40,279 nt of DNA from Lachnospiraceae bacterium (GTDB lineage: Bacteria; Bacillota; Clostridia; Lachnospirales; Lachnospiraceae): contig JAAUZV010000002.1 in the NCBI GenBank assembly GCA_014804425.1, forward strand, positions 240,869-281,147. The letters run 5' to 3'. Positions within the stretch are counted from its first letter, which is position 1; each line of letters starts with the position of its first letter. The notes beneath the pieces are model-generated. The model saw only the letters and a list, made by a program, of their open reading frames with translations. It made no database searches and was not told the origin of the DNA. A program made the translations under genes and the position numbers. This document shows, piece by piece, positions 16,765-25,678 of the stretch.

Positions 16765-18243
16765 ATGAAATATCATGGTGACCGTAAATATCTGCATTGG
16801 GGTTTGACCGGTGTATGTGTGGTATGCGCAGGCATCGCCTTTTACTATATTCTTTTTCACGGCACAAGACTCGGCTCAATGCTGAATCGTTTTCTTAATA
16901 TTTGTTTCCCGATCATTGTCGGCTTCGTACTGGCATACTTGTTCACCCCGATTGTCAATTCAATCGAGTACCGTCTGCTCATGCCGCTCTATAAGCGTAT
17001 CACAAAGGGAAAAAAGCAGGAGGGTATCAGAGAGCGGCGGCATAAGAGCCTGATCCGCGCGATTTCCGTCTGCGCAACGTATCTGTTAGTCTTTTGGTGC
17101 TTTTACGGCTTGTTTGCCATGATCATTCCGGAGATTGAAAAGAGTATTCCAGGCATTTCCGAACAGACTGCGAAAGCATTTAATAAATATTACGATATGG
17201 CGATCGATTACCTGCAGCAAAATACGATGGTTGCGAATTTTCTGAGAGATAACCTTTCCATCGATCTGTCCACGATCAATTCGCAGGATGTGGTTGACTG
17301 GCTGTTAAAAAATCTGCAAAATATCGGCTCGGTCCTCTCAACGCTGTCAGCGACCATTTACGGTACGCTGAAAACGTCGCTCAATATCATCATTGGTTTT
17401 ATCATTTCGGTCTATCTGTTGTTTGGAAAAGAGACCTATGCGGCACAGGCGAAAAAAATATGTTATTCCCTGTTTGAAATGCATAATGCGAACCGTCTGA
17501 TCAAGGACTGCAGGTTTATTCATAAAACCTTTATCGGCTTTATTTCGGGAAAGATTTTTGACTCCATCATCATTGGTTTTCTGTGTTTTATTGGAACAAC
17601 CCTGCTCGGACTGCATTATCCGGTGCTCATCAGTGTCATTGTCGGTGTGACGAATGTGATTCCGTTTTTCGGTCCATATCTTGGCGCGATTCCTTGTACG
17701 CTGTTGTTACTGCTCATAGCGCCGATTGAAGCCGTTTACTTTTTAATCTTTGTCCTGATTCTTCAACAAGTGGACGGAAATATCATTGGACCGCGTATTT
17801 TGGGCGATTCGACCGGTATTTCGGGATTTTGGGTCATTTTCGCCATCACATTTTTCGGCGGTATTTACGGCGTTATGGGTATGATCATCGGCGTTCCCGT
17901 GTTTGCGGTGATCTATGCGTTCACAAAGCGATTTGTCAATCGGAGACTGAAGAGTAAATCACTTCCCTCAGATACGGCGCTTTACCGCGATGCGTATGAG
18001 ATCCGGGATGGTGAGTTTATCACAAAAGAGCACCTGTTCACGGAGATCAAGAACCCGAAGGGAAGCAGCCAGCATAAAAATGCGGCGGAAGAGGGCGAGA
18101 AATATCATTTATTCCGTACGCTCTTTAGCAGACATGCGACCGGTTCTGAGAGTACACAGACAAAGGATGACTCATCAGAAAAAGAAACTTCGCAAAAGAC
18201 AGAAGCGTCACAGTCCAAGGAAGAATCCGACCGCAATGCATAA
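16765..18243 (+). CDS. AI-2E family transporter (PF01594)
   Basis: 492-residue polytopic membrane protein with hydrophobic segments near residues 12-30, 40-62, 95-115 and a cluster from about 205 to 395. The segments DGNIIGPRILGDSTGISGFWV and GGIYGVMGMIIGVPVFAV are the PF01594 signature. Members include the proposed AI-2 exporter TqsA and Na+/H+-antiporter-like proteins; the substrate is undefined for this subgroup. The last 65 residues or so form a hydrophilic tail rich in Ser, Lys, Glu and Thr. AAGGAGAG lies 7 bases before the ATG. It is divergent from the TtcA-like gene and probably a single-gene unit. Confidence 0.9.
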   Translation: MKYHGDRKYLHWGLTGVCVVCAGIAFYYILFHGTRLGSMLNRFLNICFPIIVGFVLAYLFTPIVNSIEYRLLMPLYKRITKGKKQEGIRERRHKSLIRAISVCATYLLVFWCFYGLFAMIIPEIEKSIPGISEQTAKAFNKYYDMAIDYLQQNTMVANFLRDNLSIDLSTINSQDVVDWLLKNLQNIGSVLSTLSATIYGTLKTSLNIIIGFIISVYLLFGKETYAAQAKKICYSLFEMHNANRLIKDCRFIHKTFIGFISGKIFDSIIIGFLCFIGTTLLGLHYPVLISVIVGVTNVIPFFGPYLGAIPCTLLLLLIAPIEAVYFLIFVLILQQVDGNIIGPRILGDSTGISGFWVIFAITFFGGIYGVMGMIIGVPVFAVIYAFTKRFVNRRLKSKSLPSDTALYRDAYEIRDGEFITKEHLFTEIKNPKGSSQHKNAAEEGEKYHLFRTLFSRHATGSESTQTKDDSSEKETSQKTEASQSKEESDRNA

Positions 18244-18366
18244 TGATAAAACAGTAACAGATTGATTTTAACGAATAATAGAACAGATTCCACTGTTGTT
18301 CTTCACATTTCGTTGCAGGAAACAATTATTTTAGAAGTTGTTACATAGATAAAAGGAGCATTAACT

Positions 18367-18819
18367 ATGCGTTTTTTGATACAGAGAGTGTCAGAAGCCT
18401 CTGTTGAAGTCGATCAGGAAATCATCGGGCAGATCAAGAACGGACTTCTCGTGTTTGTCGGTGTGAGTGATCGTGATACAACGGAAATCGCCAATCGCAT
18501 GATCGAGAAGCTTTTGAAGCTGCGCATATTCGAGGATTCTGCAGGCAAAACCAATTGTTCCCTTGCGGATATCGGCGGTGAGCTTCTTGTCGTATCGCAA
18601 TTTACCCTGTATGCGGACTGCAAAAAGGGAAACCGGCCATCCTTTACCGACGCAGGGAACGCCGAATCGGCAAATCATCTCTATGAATATATTCTGCAAC
18701 AGCTTGCCTCAAAAGGCGTTACTGTTCAGCATGGCATCTTTGGTGCGATGATGAATGTATCACTCGTGAACCACGGACCGTTCACCGTCTTTTTAGATTC
18801 CGACCAGCTTTTCGGATAA
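18367..18819 (+). CDS. dtd: D-aminoacyl-tRNA deacylase Dtd
   Basis: Hydrolyses D-amino acids mischarged onto tRNA (and Gly-tRNA-Ala). 150 residues, the standard length. Family marks: MRFLIQRVSEASVEV start, SQFTLYADCKKGNRPSF with catalytic Ser-Gln-Phe-Thr at 77-80, and the cross-subunit Gly-Pro motif at 137-138. The usual GPVT is GPFT here. A strong AAAAGGAG site precedes the ATG by 9 bases. It follows the AI-2E gene by 123 bases. In many Firmicutes dtd follows relA; that neighbour is not here. Confidence 0.95.
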   Translation: MRFLIQRVSEASVEVDQEIIGQIKNGLLVFVGVSDRDTTEIANRMIEKLLKLRIFEDSAGKTNCSLADIGGELLVVSQFTLYADCKKGNRPSFTDAGNAESANHLYEYILQQLASKGVTVQHGIFGAMMNVSLVNHGPFTVFLDSDQLFG

Positions 18820-18909
18820 AAGAGTACTGTATCGGCACATATATAACTATTCGCGAAACGACAGTTTAACGAATAGATGGTATGCGAAAGTGGCTTTTTC
18901 AGCCGTTCT

Positions 18910-19323
18910 TTATGGTAAGTATTCCGTGGAATAATATGGCAGCAACAACACGCTTCCCGCACGGATCTCATCCACATTCTCTATGTGATTCATTGCTTTT
19001 ACTTCATCAATATAATCGGCGATTCCGTCATAATGAGAATCCGTGTATTGTGAAGCGATTTCCCAAAGTGTTTCATCATGGCCGACCGTATATTGTGTAA
19101 AATATTTATATTCCTGCGGTCTGTCAGTCATCGCCTTTGCATTTGATAAAAAGCTGCCGAAAACTACGCCCAATATCATGATCAAAACAAGGGACATACT
19201 TAGGAAAAATAATTTGCGCTTTGTTTCCTGCAAACGCTTTCTTTGCAGATTCCGTTTTCTTCTCAGCTCATCACGGCTGTAGGTTGTATAAAATGGACGA
19301 TTTCCATATACGGCGGTATTCAT
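18910..19323 (-). CDS. yneA: YneA-like SOS cell-division inhibitor (single TM plus LysM domain)
   Basis: 137 residues: a basic cytoplasmic N-terminus ([14 protein letters not shown]), a membrane anchor at about residues 38-62 ([19 protein letters not shown]) and an extracytoplasmic LysM domain ([18 protein letters not shown] ... [11 protein letters not shown]). This is the architecture of YneA/DivS proteins, which delay septation during DNA damage. The position, divergent from lexA with a LexA-type site in its promoter, is the same as in Bacillus and supports the call. AAAGGAGG lies 8 bases before the ATG at 19323; an upstream in-frame ATG would add 20 residues with no site. The symbol rests on context and architecture, not close sequence match. 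Confidence 0.75.
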   Translation of the reverse strand: MNTAVYGNRPFYTTYSRDELRRKRNLQRKRLQETKRKLFFLSMSLVLIMILGVVFGSFLSNAKAMTDRPQEYKYFTQYTVGHDETLWEIASQYTDSHYDGIADYIDEVKAMNHIENVDEIRAGSVLLLPYYSTEYLP

Positions 19324-19412
19324 AACATATTCCTCCTTTATGCATCCGACGGCATTCAGTGCCGCAGGAATGTCAAGTATCATCAGCTTTCAAAAAAACA
19401 GAACGAACGTTC

Positions 19413-19426
19413 CGAATGTATGTTCT
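19413..19426. promoter_or_regulatory. LexA-box-like site 1
   Basis: CGAATGTATGTTCT, close to the Firmicute SOS box CGAAC-N4-GTTCG (differences at positions 5 and 14). It lies between the yneA-like -10 box and its start codon, so bound LexA would block the yneA-like transcript. Confidence 0.65.
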
Positions 19427-19431
19427 TTTTT

Positions 19432-19460
19432 AATATATCGAACATACATTTGTTTGTCAA
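19432..19460 (-). promoter_or_regulatory. Promoter of the yneA-like gene, overlapping a LexA-box-like site
   Basis: Read on the minus strand: TTGACA (19455-19460), 17-base spacer, TATATT (19432-19437), a near-consensus sigma-A promoter. The site CGAAC-ATAC-ATTTG (19439-19452), whose left half is exact, fills most of the spacer. This is the expected arrangement for SOS repression. Confidence 0.8.
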
Positions 19461-19478
19461 GTGATTTTCACAAAAAAT

Positions 19479-19492
19479 CGAACAAATTTTCG
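19479..19492. promoter_or_regulatory. LexA-box-like site 3
   Basis: CGAAC-AAAT-TTTCG differs from CGAAC-N4-GTTCG at one position only, the best match in this region. It lies just upstream of the lexA -35 box. Confidence 0.75.
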
Positions 19493-19531
19493 GAATATAT
19501 GTTTGCTTTTCTTATTTCATTATGCTATAAT
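19492..19531 (+). promoter_or_regulatory. lexA promoter with LexA-box-like site 4 (autoregulation)
   Basis: TTGCTT (19503-19508), 17-base spacer, TATAAT (19526-19531). The SOS-like site GGAAT-ATAT-GTTTG (19492-19505) abuts site 3 and covers the first bases of the -35 box, consistent with LexA repressing its own gene. Confidence 0.75.
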
Positions 19532-19570
19532 AAATTTGGAATTCATTTGCAGATTGGAGGTATTTTTATT

Positions 19571-20188
19571 ATGGCAAACGGAAAATTATCCACAAAACAG
19601 GCAGAAATATTAGAATATATCAAAGAACAGATCTTAGAGCGCGGCTATCCGCCTGCTGTACGCGAGATTTGTGATGCCGTACACCTGAAATCGACTTCCT
19701 CTGTTCATTCCCATCTTGAGACCTTGGAGAAGAACGGCTATATCAGACGTGATCCGACGAAACCGCGGGCGATCGAGATCTGCGACGATTCCTTTCAGCT
19801 TGTCCGCCATGAAATGGCAAGCATACCGATTGTCGGCACCGTTGCGGCAGGACAGCCGATTCTTGCTCAGGAGAACATTGAAGGCTATTTTCCGATTCCG
19901 GTTGAACTTCTCCCGAACGCAGAGACGTTTATCCTGAAGGTAAAAGGTGACAGTATGATCAATGCCGGCATTTTCAACGGGGACCAGATTTTTGTGGAGC
20001 GCTGCTCTTCTGCCAGAAACGGGGATACGGTCGTGGCTCTCGTGGAAGATTCCGCTACGGTCAAGACATTTTATAAGGAGGACGGGCATATCCGTCTGCA
20101 GCCCGAAAATGATGAAATGGATCCGATCATTGTAGATGACTGTACCATTTTGGGAAAGGTATTCGGTGTATTCCGTTTATACCGCTGA
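19571..20188 (+). CDS. lexA: SOS repressor LexA
   Basis: Represses the SOS regulon and self-cleaves when stimulated by RecA filaments. 205 residues: an N-terminal winged helix ([50 protein letters not shown] in outline), a cleavage site at Ala93-Gly94 (VAAGQP) and the peptidase dyad Ser128 (GDSMINAG) and Lys165 (ATVKTF). The ATG at 19571 has GGAGG 10 bases upstream and gives the family length; the same frame is open back to 19340, but that extension crosses the promoter and operators and is not coding. Preceded by LexA-like boxes, followed by a bidirectional terminator. Confidence 0.97.
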   Translation: MANGKLSTKQAEILEYIKEQILERGYPPAVREICDAVHLKSTSSVHSHLETLEKNGYIRRDPTKPRAIEICDDSFQLVRHEMASIPIVGTVAAGQPILAQENIEGYFPIPVELLPNAETFILKVKGDSMINAGIFNGDQIFVERCSSARNGDTVVALVEDSATVKTFYKEDGHIRLQPENDEMDPIIVDDCTILGKVFGVFRLYR

Positions 20189-20209
20189 GAATGATAGAAT
20201 TTGAATTCA

Positions 20210-20259
20210 AAAACCGCTGTCAGATAAGAAGGATTCCTTCCGAAGCTGACAGCGGTTTT
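20210..20259. terminator. Bidirectional intrinsic terminator between lexA and rsfS
   Basis: Perfect 14-base inverted repeat AAAACCGCTGTCAG (20210-20223) and CTGACAGCGGTTTT (20246-20259). It is flanked by T-rich ends on both strands and placed between converging genes. Confidence 0.88.
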
Positions 20260-20263
20260 CCGT

Positions 20264-20635
20264 TTATGATACGCTGGTAAATTCTGTGACCGCAATTTCT
20301 TTTCCGTCGCGCCAAATGCGCTCCAGATCATAGAACAGGCGGTTTTCTTTATCAAAAATATGCACAATGATGTCATTATAATCCATCAGAATCCAGTTTG
20401 CCGTATCATATCCTTCACTTTGTCTCTTAAAATACCCGGCTCGTCCGAGTTTTTCTTCTACCGCATCGCATAAGGTCTGAATCTGACTGCGGTTATTGCC
20501 GCTTGCGATCAAAAAATAATCGGCAATGGTGGAAACCTCGCGAATATCAATCACCTTGATATCTTCCGCCTTTTTCTCCTCCATCGCTGCAATCGCAAGC
20601 TTTGTCATTTCATATGCTGTATTTGTTTCTTTCAT
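20264..20635 (-). CDS. rsfS: Ribosomal silencing factor RsfS
   Basis: Binds L14 on the 50S subunit and blocks subunit joining during starvation. 123 residues with the family's ordered motifs: KKAEDIKVIDIREVSTIADYF in outline, ASGNNRSQIQTLCDAV, and a DTANWILMDYNDIIVHIFD-type core followed by LERIW. The last gene of the rplU-obgE-yhbY-yqeK-rsfS block, 46 bases after yqeK; it ends at the shared terminator with lexA. Confidence 0.95.
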   Translation of the reverse strand: MKETNTAYEMTKLAIAAMEEKKAEDIKVIDIREVSTIADYFLIASGNNRSQIQTLCDAVEEKLGRAGYFKRQSEGYDTANWILMDYNDIIVHIFDKENRLFYDLERIWRDGKEIAVTEFTSVS

Positions 20636-20681
20636 TGATTCCGATGTCCTTCCTTTCTGTTAAATATGATATGTAATCAAT

Positions 20682-21302
20682 TTATGTATCGTTGCTGTTG
20701 CATTCGGTAGATTGTATATTTTGTACATTCGAATCATATTCCATATAATAATCGTAAGTCTGCTGTGTCGTCGGATCGATCGATTTTTTATGATTCAAAT
20801 AAAATAGTGTGTCATGCAGAATCCGTCTTAAACCATCATCCAGATTCCGAAAACAGATTTCTCGCACTTCATCCAAATGCGGCTGCTTTTTTCGATTTGG
20901 TTCAATATAGTCCGCAATATAAATGATCTTTTCCAATAAGGTCATACCGGCGTGTCCGGTCGTATGCCAACGGATCGCGGATAGAATTTCCTCGTCCGTC
21001 ACCTCATATTTTTCTTTTGCCCAAAAGCTCCCAAGCTTTGCGTGCAGCAGAACAGGGTTCTCCTGTTCAAATTGCGTGACGGGGATCTTATGCTTTTCAC
21101 AAAGGGACAGCATTTTTTTGTGATCCATATTCTTCGCTTTTGCACAGTCATGCAGCAATCCGGCAAGAAATGCACGCTCCGGTTTTTCACCGTAGCGCAT
21201 GGCAAGGCATGCCGCGGTATAGGCTACACCGAGCGTATGCGTATAGCGGTCATCATCCAGTTCCTTTTTTAATTCTTTCTCCAATTTTTCTTCGCGGCCC
21301 AT
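20682..21302 (-). CDS. yqeK: YqeK-type HD-domain hydrolase (symmetrical Ap4A hydrolase family)
   Basis: Family members cleave diadenosine tetraphosphate to two ADP. 206 residues; the HD-domain metal motif is visible as H21-type (TLGVAYTAACLA), LLHDCAKAK (His-Asp), and later RWHTTGHAGMTLLEKIIYIADYIEPNRK with the third and fourth metal ligands. The C-terminal 20 residues are polar and not conserved. Normally nadD precedes yqeK in this block; it is absent here and the 129-base gap to yhbY holds two tandem hairpins instead. AAAGGATC lies 7 bases before the ATG. Confidence 0.92.
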   Translation of the reverse strand: MGREEKLEKELKKELDDDRYTHTLGVAYTAACLAMRYGEKPERAFLAGLLHDCAKAKNMDHKKMLSLCEKHKIPVTQFEQENPVLLHAKLGSFWAKEKYEVTDEEILSAIRWHTTGHAGMTLLEKIIYIADYIEPNRKKQPHLDEVREICFRNLDDGLRRILHDTLFYLNHKKSIDPTTQQTYDYYMEYDSNVQNIQSTECNSNDT

Positions 21303-21369
21303 GATGATCCTTTCACAAAATTCTCAATTCCGAAAGATTTTTTTTCCAAGTCCAATGAAATACCTTTCT

Positions 21370-21433
21370 AAAGAAATGCCAACGGCATTTCTTTGAATGA
21401 ATGCAAAATGCGTTGCATTTTGCATTCTTTTTT
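21370..21433. repeat. Two tandem perfect stem-loops between yhbY and yqeK
   Basis: Stem 1: AAAGAAATGCC (21370-21380), loop AAC, GGCATTTCTTT (21384-21394), 11 pairs. Stem 2: GAATGCAAAATGC (21399-21411), loop GTT, GCATTTTGCATTC (21415-21427), 13 pairs, then T6 on the plus strand. Both loops are three bases. On the coding (minus) strand neither stem is followed by a U-run, so they are not classical terminators for yhbY; they may be mRNA stability or processing elements, or small palindromic repeats. Confidence 0.75.
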
Positions 21434-21722
21434 ATTGAGGAAGAAGAATCTTCGGATTTTCCTTAAACGGTTTGTATAACACGATTTTTTTTCCGATAAC
21501 CTGAACCACCTGCGAGTGCGTGCGCTCCGCAATGATCTGTGCCAGTTCCTTCGGATCATCCATACAATTTTTTAAGACATTCAGCTTGATCAGTTCCCTT
21601 GTGTTGAAGGCTTCGCTGACCGCGGTCGTCACTTCCGGCGTCAGACTTGATTTTCCTATTTGAAAAATCGGCTCAAGCGTGCCCGCAATCGATTTCAAAT
21701 ATGCTCTCTGTTTGCTCGTCAT
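21432..21722 (-). CDS. yhbY: YhbY/CRS1-domain RNA-binding protein
   Basis: 96 residues, the standard size. A single CRM domain: LTSKQRAYLKSIA-type start (MTSKQRAYLKSIAGTLEP), the QIGKSSLTPEV GxxG-like loop, ELIKLNVLKNC and VVQVIGKKIVLYKP. The family binds pre-50S particles and assists ribosome assembly. GAGGAG lies 9 bases before the ATG; 47 bases downstream of obgE on the same strand. Confidence 0.93.
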   Translation of the reverse strand: MTSKQRAYLKSIAGTLEPIFQIGKSSLTPEVTTAVSEAFNTRELIKLNVLKNCMDDPKELAQIIAERTHSQVVQVIGKKIVLYKPFKENPKILLPQ

Positions 21723-21769
21723 CTTTTGATACTCCTCTATTGCTTTTTGTTTTGTTGCTCGATCGGCTT

Positions 21770-23086
<1,317 letters not shown>

Positions 23087-23097
23087 TCATAACCGAA

Positions 23098-23129
23098 ACA
23101 GAGCTCCAAACATTCGTTTGAAGCTCTGT
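23098..23129 (-). terminator. Stem-loop between rpmA and obgE (partial terminator or attenuator)
   Basis: ACAGAGCT/AGCTCTGT plus CAAAC/GTTTG, 13 pairs with one mismatch and loop ATTC, followed on the minus strand by TTTCGGTT. Likely a leaky terminator that lowers obgE relative to the ribosomal protein genes. Confidence 0.6.
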
Positions 23130-23137
23130 CAGATCGT

Positions 23138-23422
23138 TTATTTCTCTACCGGATATACACAAGCCTGTTTCTTATCTCTGCCTTTTCTCTCGAACCGCAG
23201 AACGCCGTCAACTAACGCAAACAGCGTATCGTCGCCGCCGATACCGACATTCACGCCCGGATGAATCTTCGTACCGCGCTGTCTGTATAAAATATTGCCT
23301 GCTTTTACAAACTGTCCGTCAGCCCGCTTCGCACCTAATCTTTTGGATTCGGAGTCTCTGCCGTTCTTTGTAGAACCGACTCCCTTCTTATGAGCGAAAA
23401 ATTGAAGGTTCATATTGTACAT
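23138..23422 (-). CDS. rpmA: 50S ribosomal protein L27 with Prp-cleaved N-terminal extension
   Basis: 94 residues. The mature core [21 protein letters not shown] is clear. It is preceded by MYNMNLQFF, the Firmicute-type N-terminal extension that must be removed after FF by the protease Prp before L27 can function at the peptidyl-transferase centre. GGAGG lies 8 bases before the ATG at 23422. prp is encoded immediately upstream (3-base gap), matching this processing. Confidence 0.98.
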   Translation of the reverse strand: MYNMNLQFFAHKKGVGSTKNGRDSESKRLGAKRADGQFVKAGNILYRQRGTKIHPGVNVGIGGDDTLFALVDGVLRFERKGRDKKQACVYPVEK

Positions 23423-23425
23423 GGT

Positions 23426-23761
23426 TTACACCTCCTCAATGTTTACCTGCAAATATTTGTTGCCGTATTGCTTTACAATACCTTGTAGGCCAAGAACCAT
23501 GGAATCCATCAGTAAACACCCTTTTTCGGAAAGTCCCTCCGGAAATTCACAGCGTAGAAACCCATCCGCCTGATTTTGTGTGACATGAAGCTGCTCCTTC
23601 GCCAAAGTCTCCAACGAGTTCACCGTGTTGATGACCAGCACGGATACCGCAGCACAGATCATATCTTTTTCAAAAAAGAAATGTCTGCTCCCTGCATGTC
23701 CCATACAATAAAATTCCTGATATGTCCCTGATTCCGACCGTTTGACCGTAATTGTTGTCAT
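23426..23761 (-). CDS. prp: Ribosomal-processing cysteine protease Prp
   Basis: Cleaves the N-terminal extension of L27. 111 residues; catalytic His is in MGHAG (His22) and catalytic Cys in DMICAAVSVL (Cys36), the diagnostic pair of the YsxB/Prp family. It lies between rplU and rpmA as in other Firmicutes, and the GGAGG of rpmA lies at its 3' end. The extension motif it should cut is present in L27 here. Confidence 0.95.
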   Translation of the reverse strand: MTTITVKRSESGTYQEFYCMGHAGSRHFFFEKDMICAAVSVLVINTVNSLETLAKEQLHVTQNQADGFLRCEFPEGLSEKGCLLMDSMVLGLQGIVKQYGNKYLQVNIEEV

Positions 23762-23790
23762 AAACGATTCCCACTGATCCCGAAAACGGA

Positions 23791-24096
23791 CTATGCGTTG
23801 ATCTTATTGATCTTAACCTCAGTGTATGCTTGTCTGTGACCATTCTTCTTGTGGTAGCCGGTCTTTCTCTTATACTTGTAAACGATGACTTTCTTTGCCC
23901 TGCCCTGCTTTTCAACAGTTGCTTCCACGGTTGCCTTAGCTACATCCGCGCCAACCTTAAGCTTCTTATCGCTTACTGCAATGACTTTGTCAAACGTAAC
24001 GGAATCTCCGGCTTCTGCGTCGAGCTTCTCAACCCGGACAACATCACCCTCAGATACCTTATACTGCTTACCACCTGTTGCAATGATTGCGTACAT
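23791..24096 (-). CDS. rplU: 50S ribosomal protein L21
   Basis: 101 residues, starting [18 protein letters not shown] and ending in the basic [14 protein letters not shown] tract that binds 23S rRNA. AGGAGG lies 7 bases before the ATG. First gene of the block; preceded by a consensus promoter and a leader of about 95 bases like the L21 leader of Firmicutes. Confidence 0.98.
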   Translation of the reverse strand: MYAIIATGGKQYKVSEGDVVRVEKLDAEAGDSVTFDKVIAVSDKKLKVGADVAKATVEATVEKQGRAKKVIVYKYKRKTGYHKKNGHRQAYTEVKINKINA

Positions 24097-24192
24097 AGGG
24101 ACACCTCCTATATCTAACCGTCTCCGGTTTTACTCGCTAGCTTCGGCGCCATTCCTAAGTGGAACGAACTTTTGCCACGCTACGCGGCATAC
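24097..24192 (-). ncRNA. L21 leader-like 5' UTR
   Basis: The untranslated region between the promoter and rplU is about 95 bases and contains short paired elements (CCGCGTAGCGTGG; AACCGGAGACGGTT) ahead of the AGGAGG. Position and size match the Rfam L21_leader of Firmicutes, proposed to control the rplU operon. I could not test it against the covariance model. Confidence 0.6.
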
Positions 24193-24198
24193 TCATAT

Positions 24199-24227
24199 AT
24201 AATACCAATCGTTTTCCTGTTTGTCAA
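24199..24227 (-). promoter_or_regulatory. rplU operon promoter
   Basis: Minus strand TTGACA (24222-24227), 17-base spacer, TATTAT (24199-24204). Near-consensus sigma-A promoter. Confidence 0.85.
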
Positions 24228-24310
24228 CTGATTTCTACAAAAATTCTGTGTAAAAACACCTGCCCTGTATCTTCAGGATCACACAAAAAGTCCTGCGTCA
24301 ACACGTAAGA

Positions 24311-24343
24311 GAGCGCCCGTTCATTTTCATCGGACGGACGCTC
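24311..24343 (-). terminator. Probable terminator after the zinc-ribbon membrane protein gene
   Basis: GAGCGCCCGT (24311-24320) pairs with ACGGACGCTC (24334-24343), 10 pairs with one G-U and a 13-base loop. The following minus-strand tail is only moderately U-rich (UCUUACGU), so termination strength is uncertain. Confidence 0.5.
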
Positions 24344-24371
24344 CCTTAAAACCGCTATGGATCATGAATTA

Positions 24372-24893
24372 TTATTTTTTACCCATTACCTTCGGCAATA
24401 CAAAGATTGCAACGACTTCCAGAATCGAGCAGATCAGAACAAGCCAGAAGAAAATGTTGAAAGAAGCGGTTACGCCAAATCCTGCATCTTTTGCTGCATT
24501 GGACTCCTGAATCATCTTTACGATACAGAACGCAACGTTAATAACCGCAAAAATGGATGCCTGATTGGATTTCTTTAAGAACAGCATCACTGCTGAGACA
24601 CCCAAGAAAACTAACATAAAGATGCCATATTTTGCGTCACCACCGATAATAGAGACACCGACCTTGAAACCAAAGGCATTAGCCTCTACCTTTGCCGGAA
24701 ATACACAAACAAAACCAACTACCGCGAGGATCAGCGCGATAAAGTTAATGCTGGCATCCGCCTGCTGAGCGAACGGAACCTTCGCTGTGGGTGTTCCGTT
24801 CGGAACCTGTGTCCCACCGGTTGTCGGTGTACCGCAATTCGGGCAGGTTATCGAATTGTCAGGAATCTGATTACCACAATTGTTACATAACAT
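24372..24893 (-). CDS. Zinc-ribbon membrane protein, unknown function
   Basis: 173 residues. A zinc ribbon opens the protein (MLCNNCGNQIPDNSITCPNCG, two CxxC pairs), then a Gly/Thr/Pro-rich linker, then four hydrophobic segments at about residues 50-68, 85-105, 110-130 and 145-168. The start at 24893 has GAGGGAAG close upstream and puts the Cys motif at the N-terminus; a frame extending to 24938 has no site. Such proteins are common and poorly characterised in clostridia. Upstream at 24925-24950 a 10-base perfect inverted repeat (ATAAAAAATG/CATTTTTTAT) may be an operator or mRNA hairpin. Confidence 0.8.
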   Translation of the reverse strand: MLCNNCGNQIPDNSITCPNCGTPTTGGTQVPNGTPTAKVPFAQQADASINFIALILAVVGFVCVFPAKVEANAFGFKVGVSIIGGDAKYGIFMLVFLGVSAVMLFLKKSNQASIFAVINVAFCIVKMIQESNAAKDAGFGVTASFNIFFWLVLICSILEVVAIFVLPKVMGKK

Positions 24894-25072
24894 ACTACTT
24901 CCCTCTCTTTTCTTTTTAATATTTATAAAAAATGACACCGCATTTTTTATCGTATAGAATGGTGACTGATTAGGTTGTAAAGACGTAACTTTATAAATTT
25001 TTTATTATTGTATCATATTATTCTGCTGTCTGCAATCCATAAAACGCATAATCTGCGGAACCGGCACGATAT

Positions 25073-25101
25073 TTGACTTGTCCGCGCGAATATGCTAAAT
25101 T
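25073..25101 (+). promoter_or_regulatory. Promoter of the lipoprotein gene
   Basis: TTGACT (25073-25078), 17-base spacer, TAAATT (25096-25101). Good match to sigma-A, 40 bases before the lipoprotein start. Confidence 0.7.
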
Positions 25102-25140
25102 GTTATTAGAATCTGATTGGCAGAGAGGAAATGATGAGAC

Positions 25141-25647
25141 ATGCGCGTGGAAACAGCAACATCCAAATCGGCAGTGGTTTTGTTTATGATGCTCCTGTTC
25201 GCTTTTTTACAGCTTTTGACTTCCTGCGGAAGTCTTCCGTCACAGGAAACAAGCATCTACCAAAACGACATGACGGATTTTACGAACAAGATCATTGAGA
25301 TTGGCGACAACATCAACCAGATTGACGCCAATTCCGATACGGCCGTCAGCGAGCTGCTCGCCTATTATGATGAGCTGGACACCACGTTTTTTTCATTGAC
25401 TGAAATGGACATTCCCGAAGAATATGCGGATGCGGAAATTTTAGCGGAAAGAGCAAGTAAATATATGACGCAGGCGGTTCTCTATTATCACACTGCCTTC
25501 GAAGCAGAACCGTTGGATGAAATGGCGCTGGAAACGGCAAATACTTACTATGAAAGAGCCATTACCTATGTCAATTATATCGGCGAAGTGCTGCTTGGCA
25601 GTCATGTAACCTTTGAGGATGCATCAACAGCTCCGGCTTCGGAATAA
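25141..25647 (+). CDS. Putative lipoprotein, unknown function
   Basis: 168 residues. A lipoprotein signal peptide is visible: basic start, hydrophobic core (VVLFMMLLFAFLQLL) and lipobox LLTSC with Cys29 to be lipidated. The mature part is acidic and predicted helical, with repeated Tyr and Glu (ELLAYYDELDTTF; YYHTAFEAEPLDE; NTYYERAITYVNYIG). That looks like a small helical-bundle extracellular domain; no known family is recognised. Monocistronic: own promoter upstream and a strong terminator overlapping its stop. The spacing to AGAGG is a little long (about 13 bases). Confidence 0.78.
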   Translation: MRVETATSKSAVVLFMMLLFAFLQLLTSCGSLPSQETSIYQNDMTDFTNKIIEIGDNINQIDANSDTAVSELLAYYDELDTTFFSLTEMDIPEEYADAEILAERASKYMTQAVLYYHTAFEAEPLDEMALETANTYYERAITYVNYIGEVLLGSHVTFEDASTAPASE

Positions 25648-25678
25648 AAAAGGTTGGCGCCTTTGCGCCAACCTTTTT
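25646..25678. terminator. Bidirectional intrinsic terminator
   Basis: AAAAAGGTTGGCGC and GCGCCAACCTTTTT form a 14-pair stem with loop CTTT, U-runs on both strands. It overlaps the stop codons of both converging genes. Confidence 0.92.

Noticed and set aside
19340-19570. N-terminal extension of the lexA frame
   Set aside because: It crosses both promoters and the LexA-like boxes and lacks LexA homology; the ATG at 19571 has the good ribosome site.
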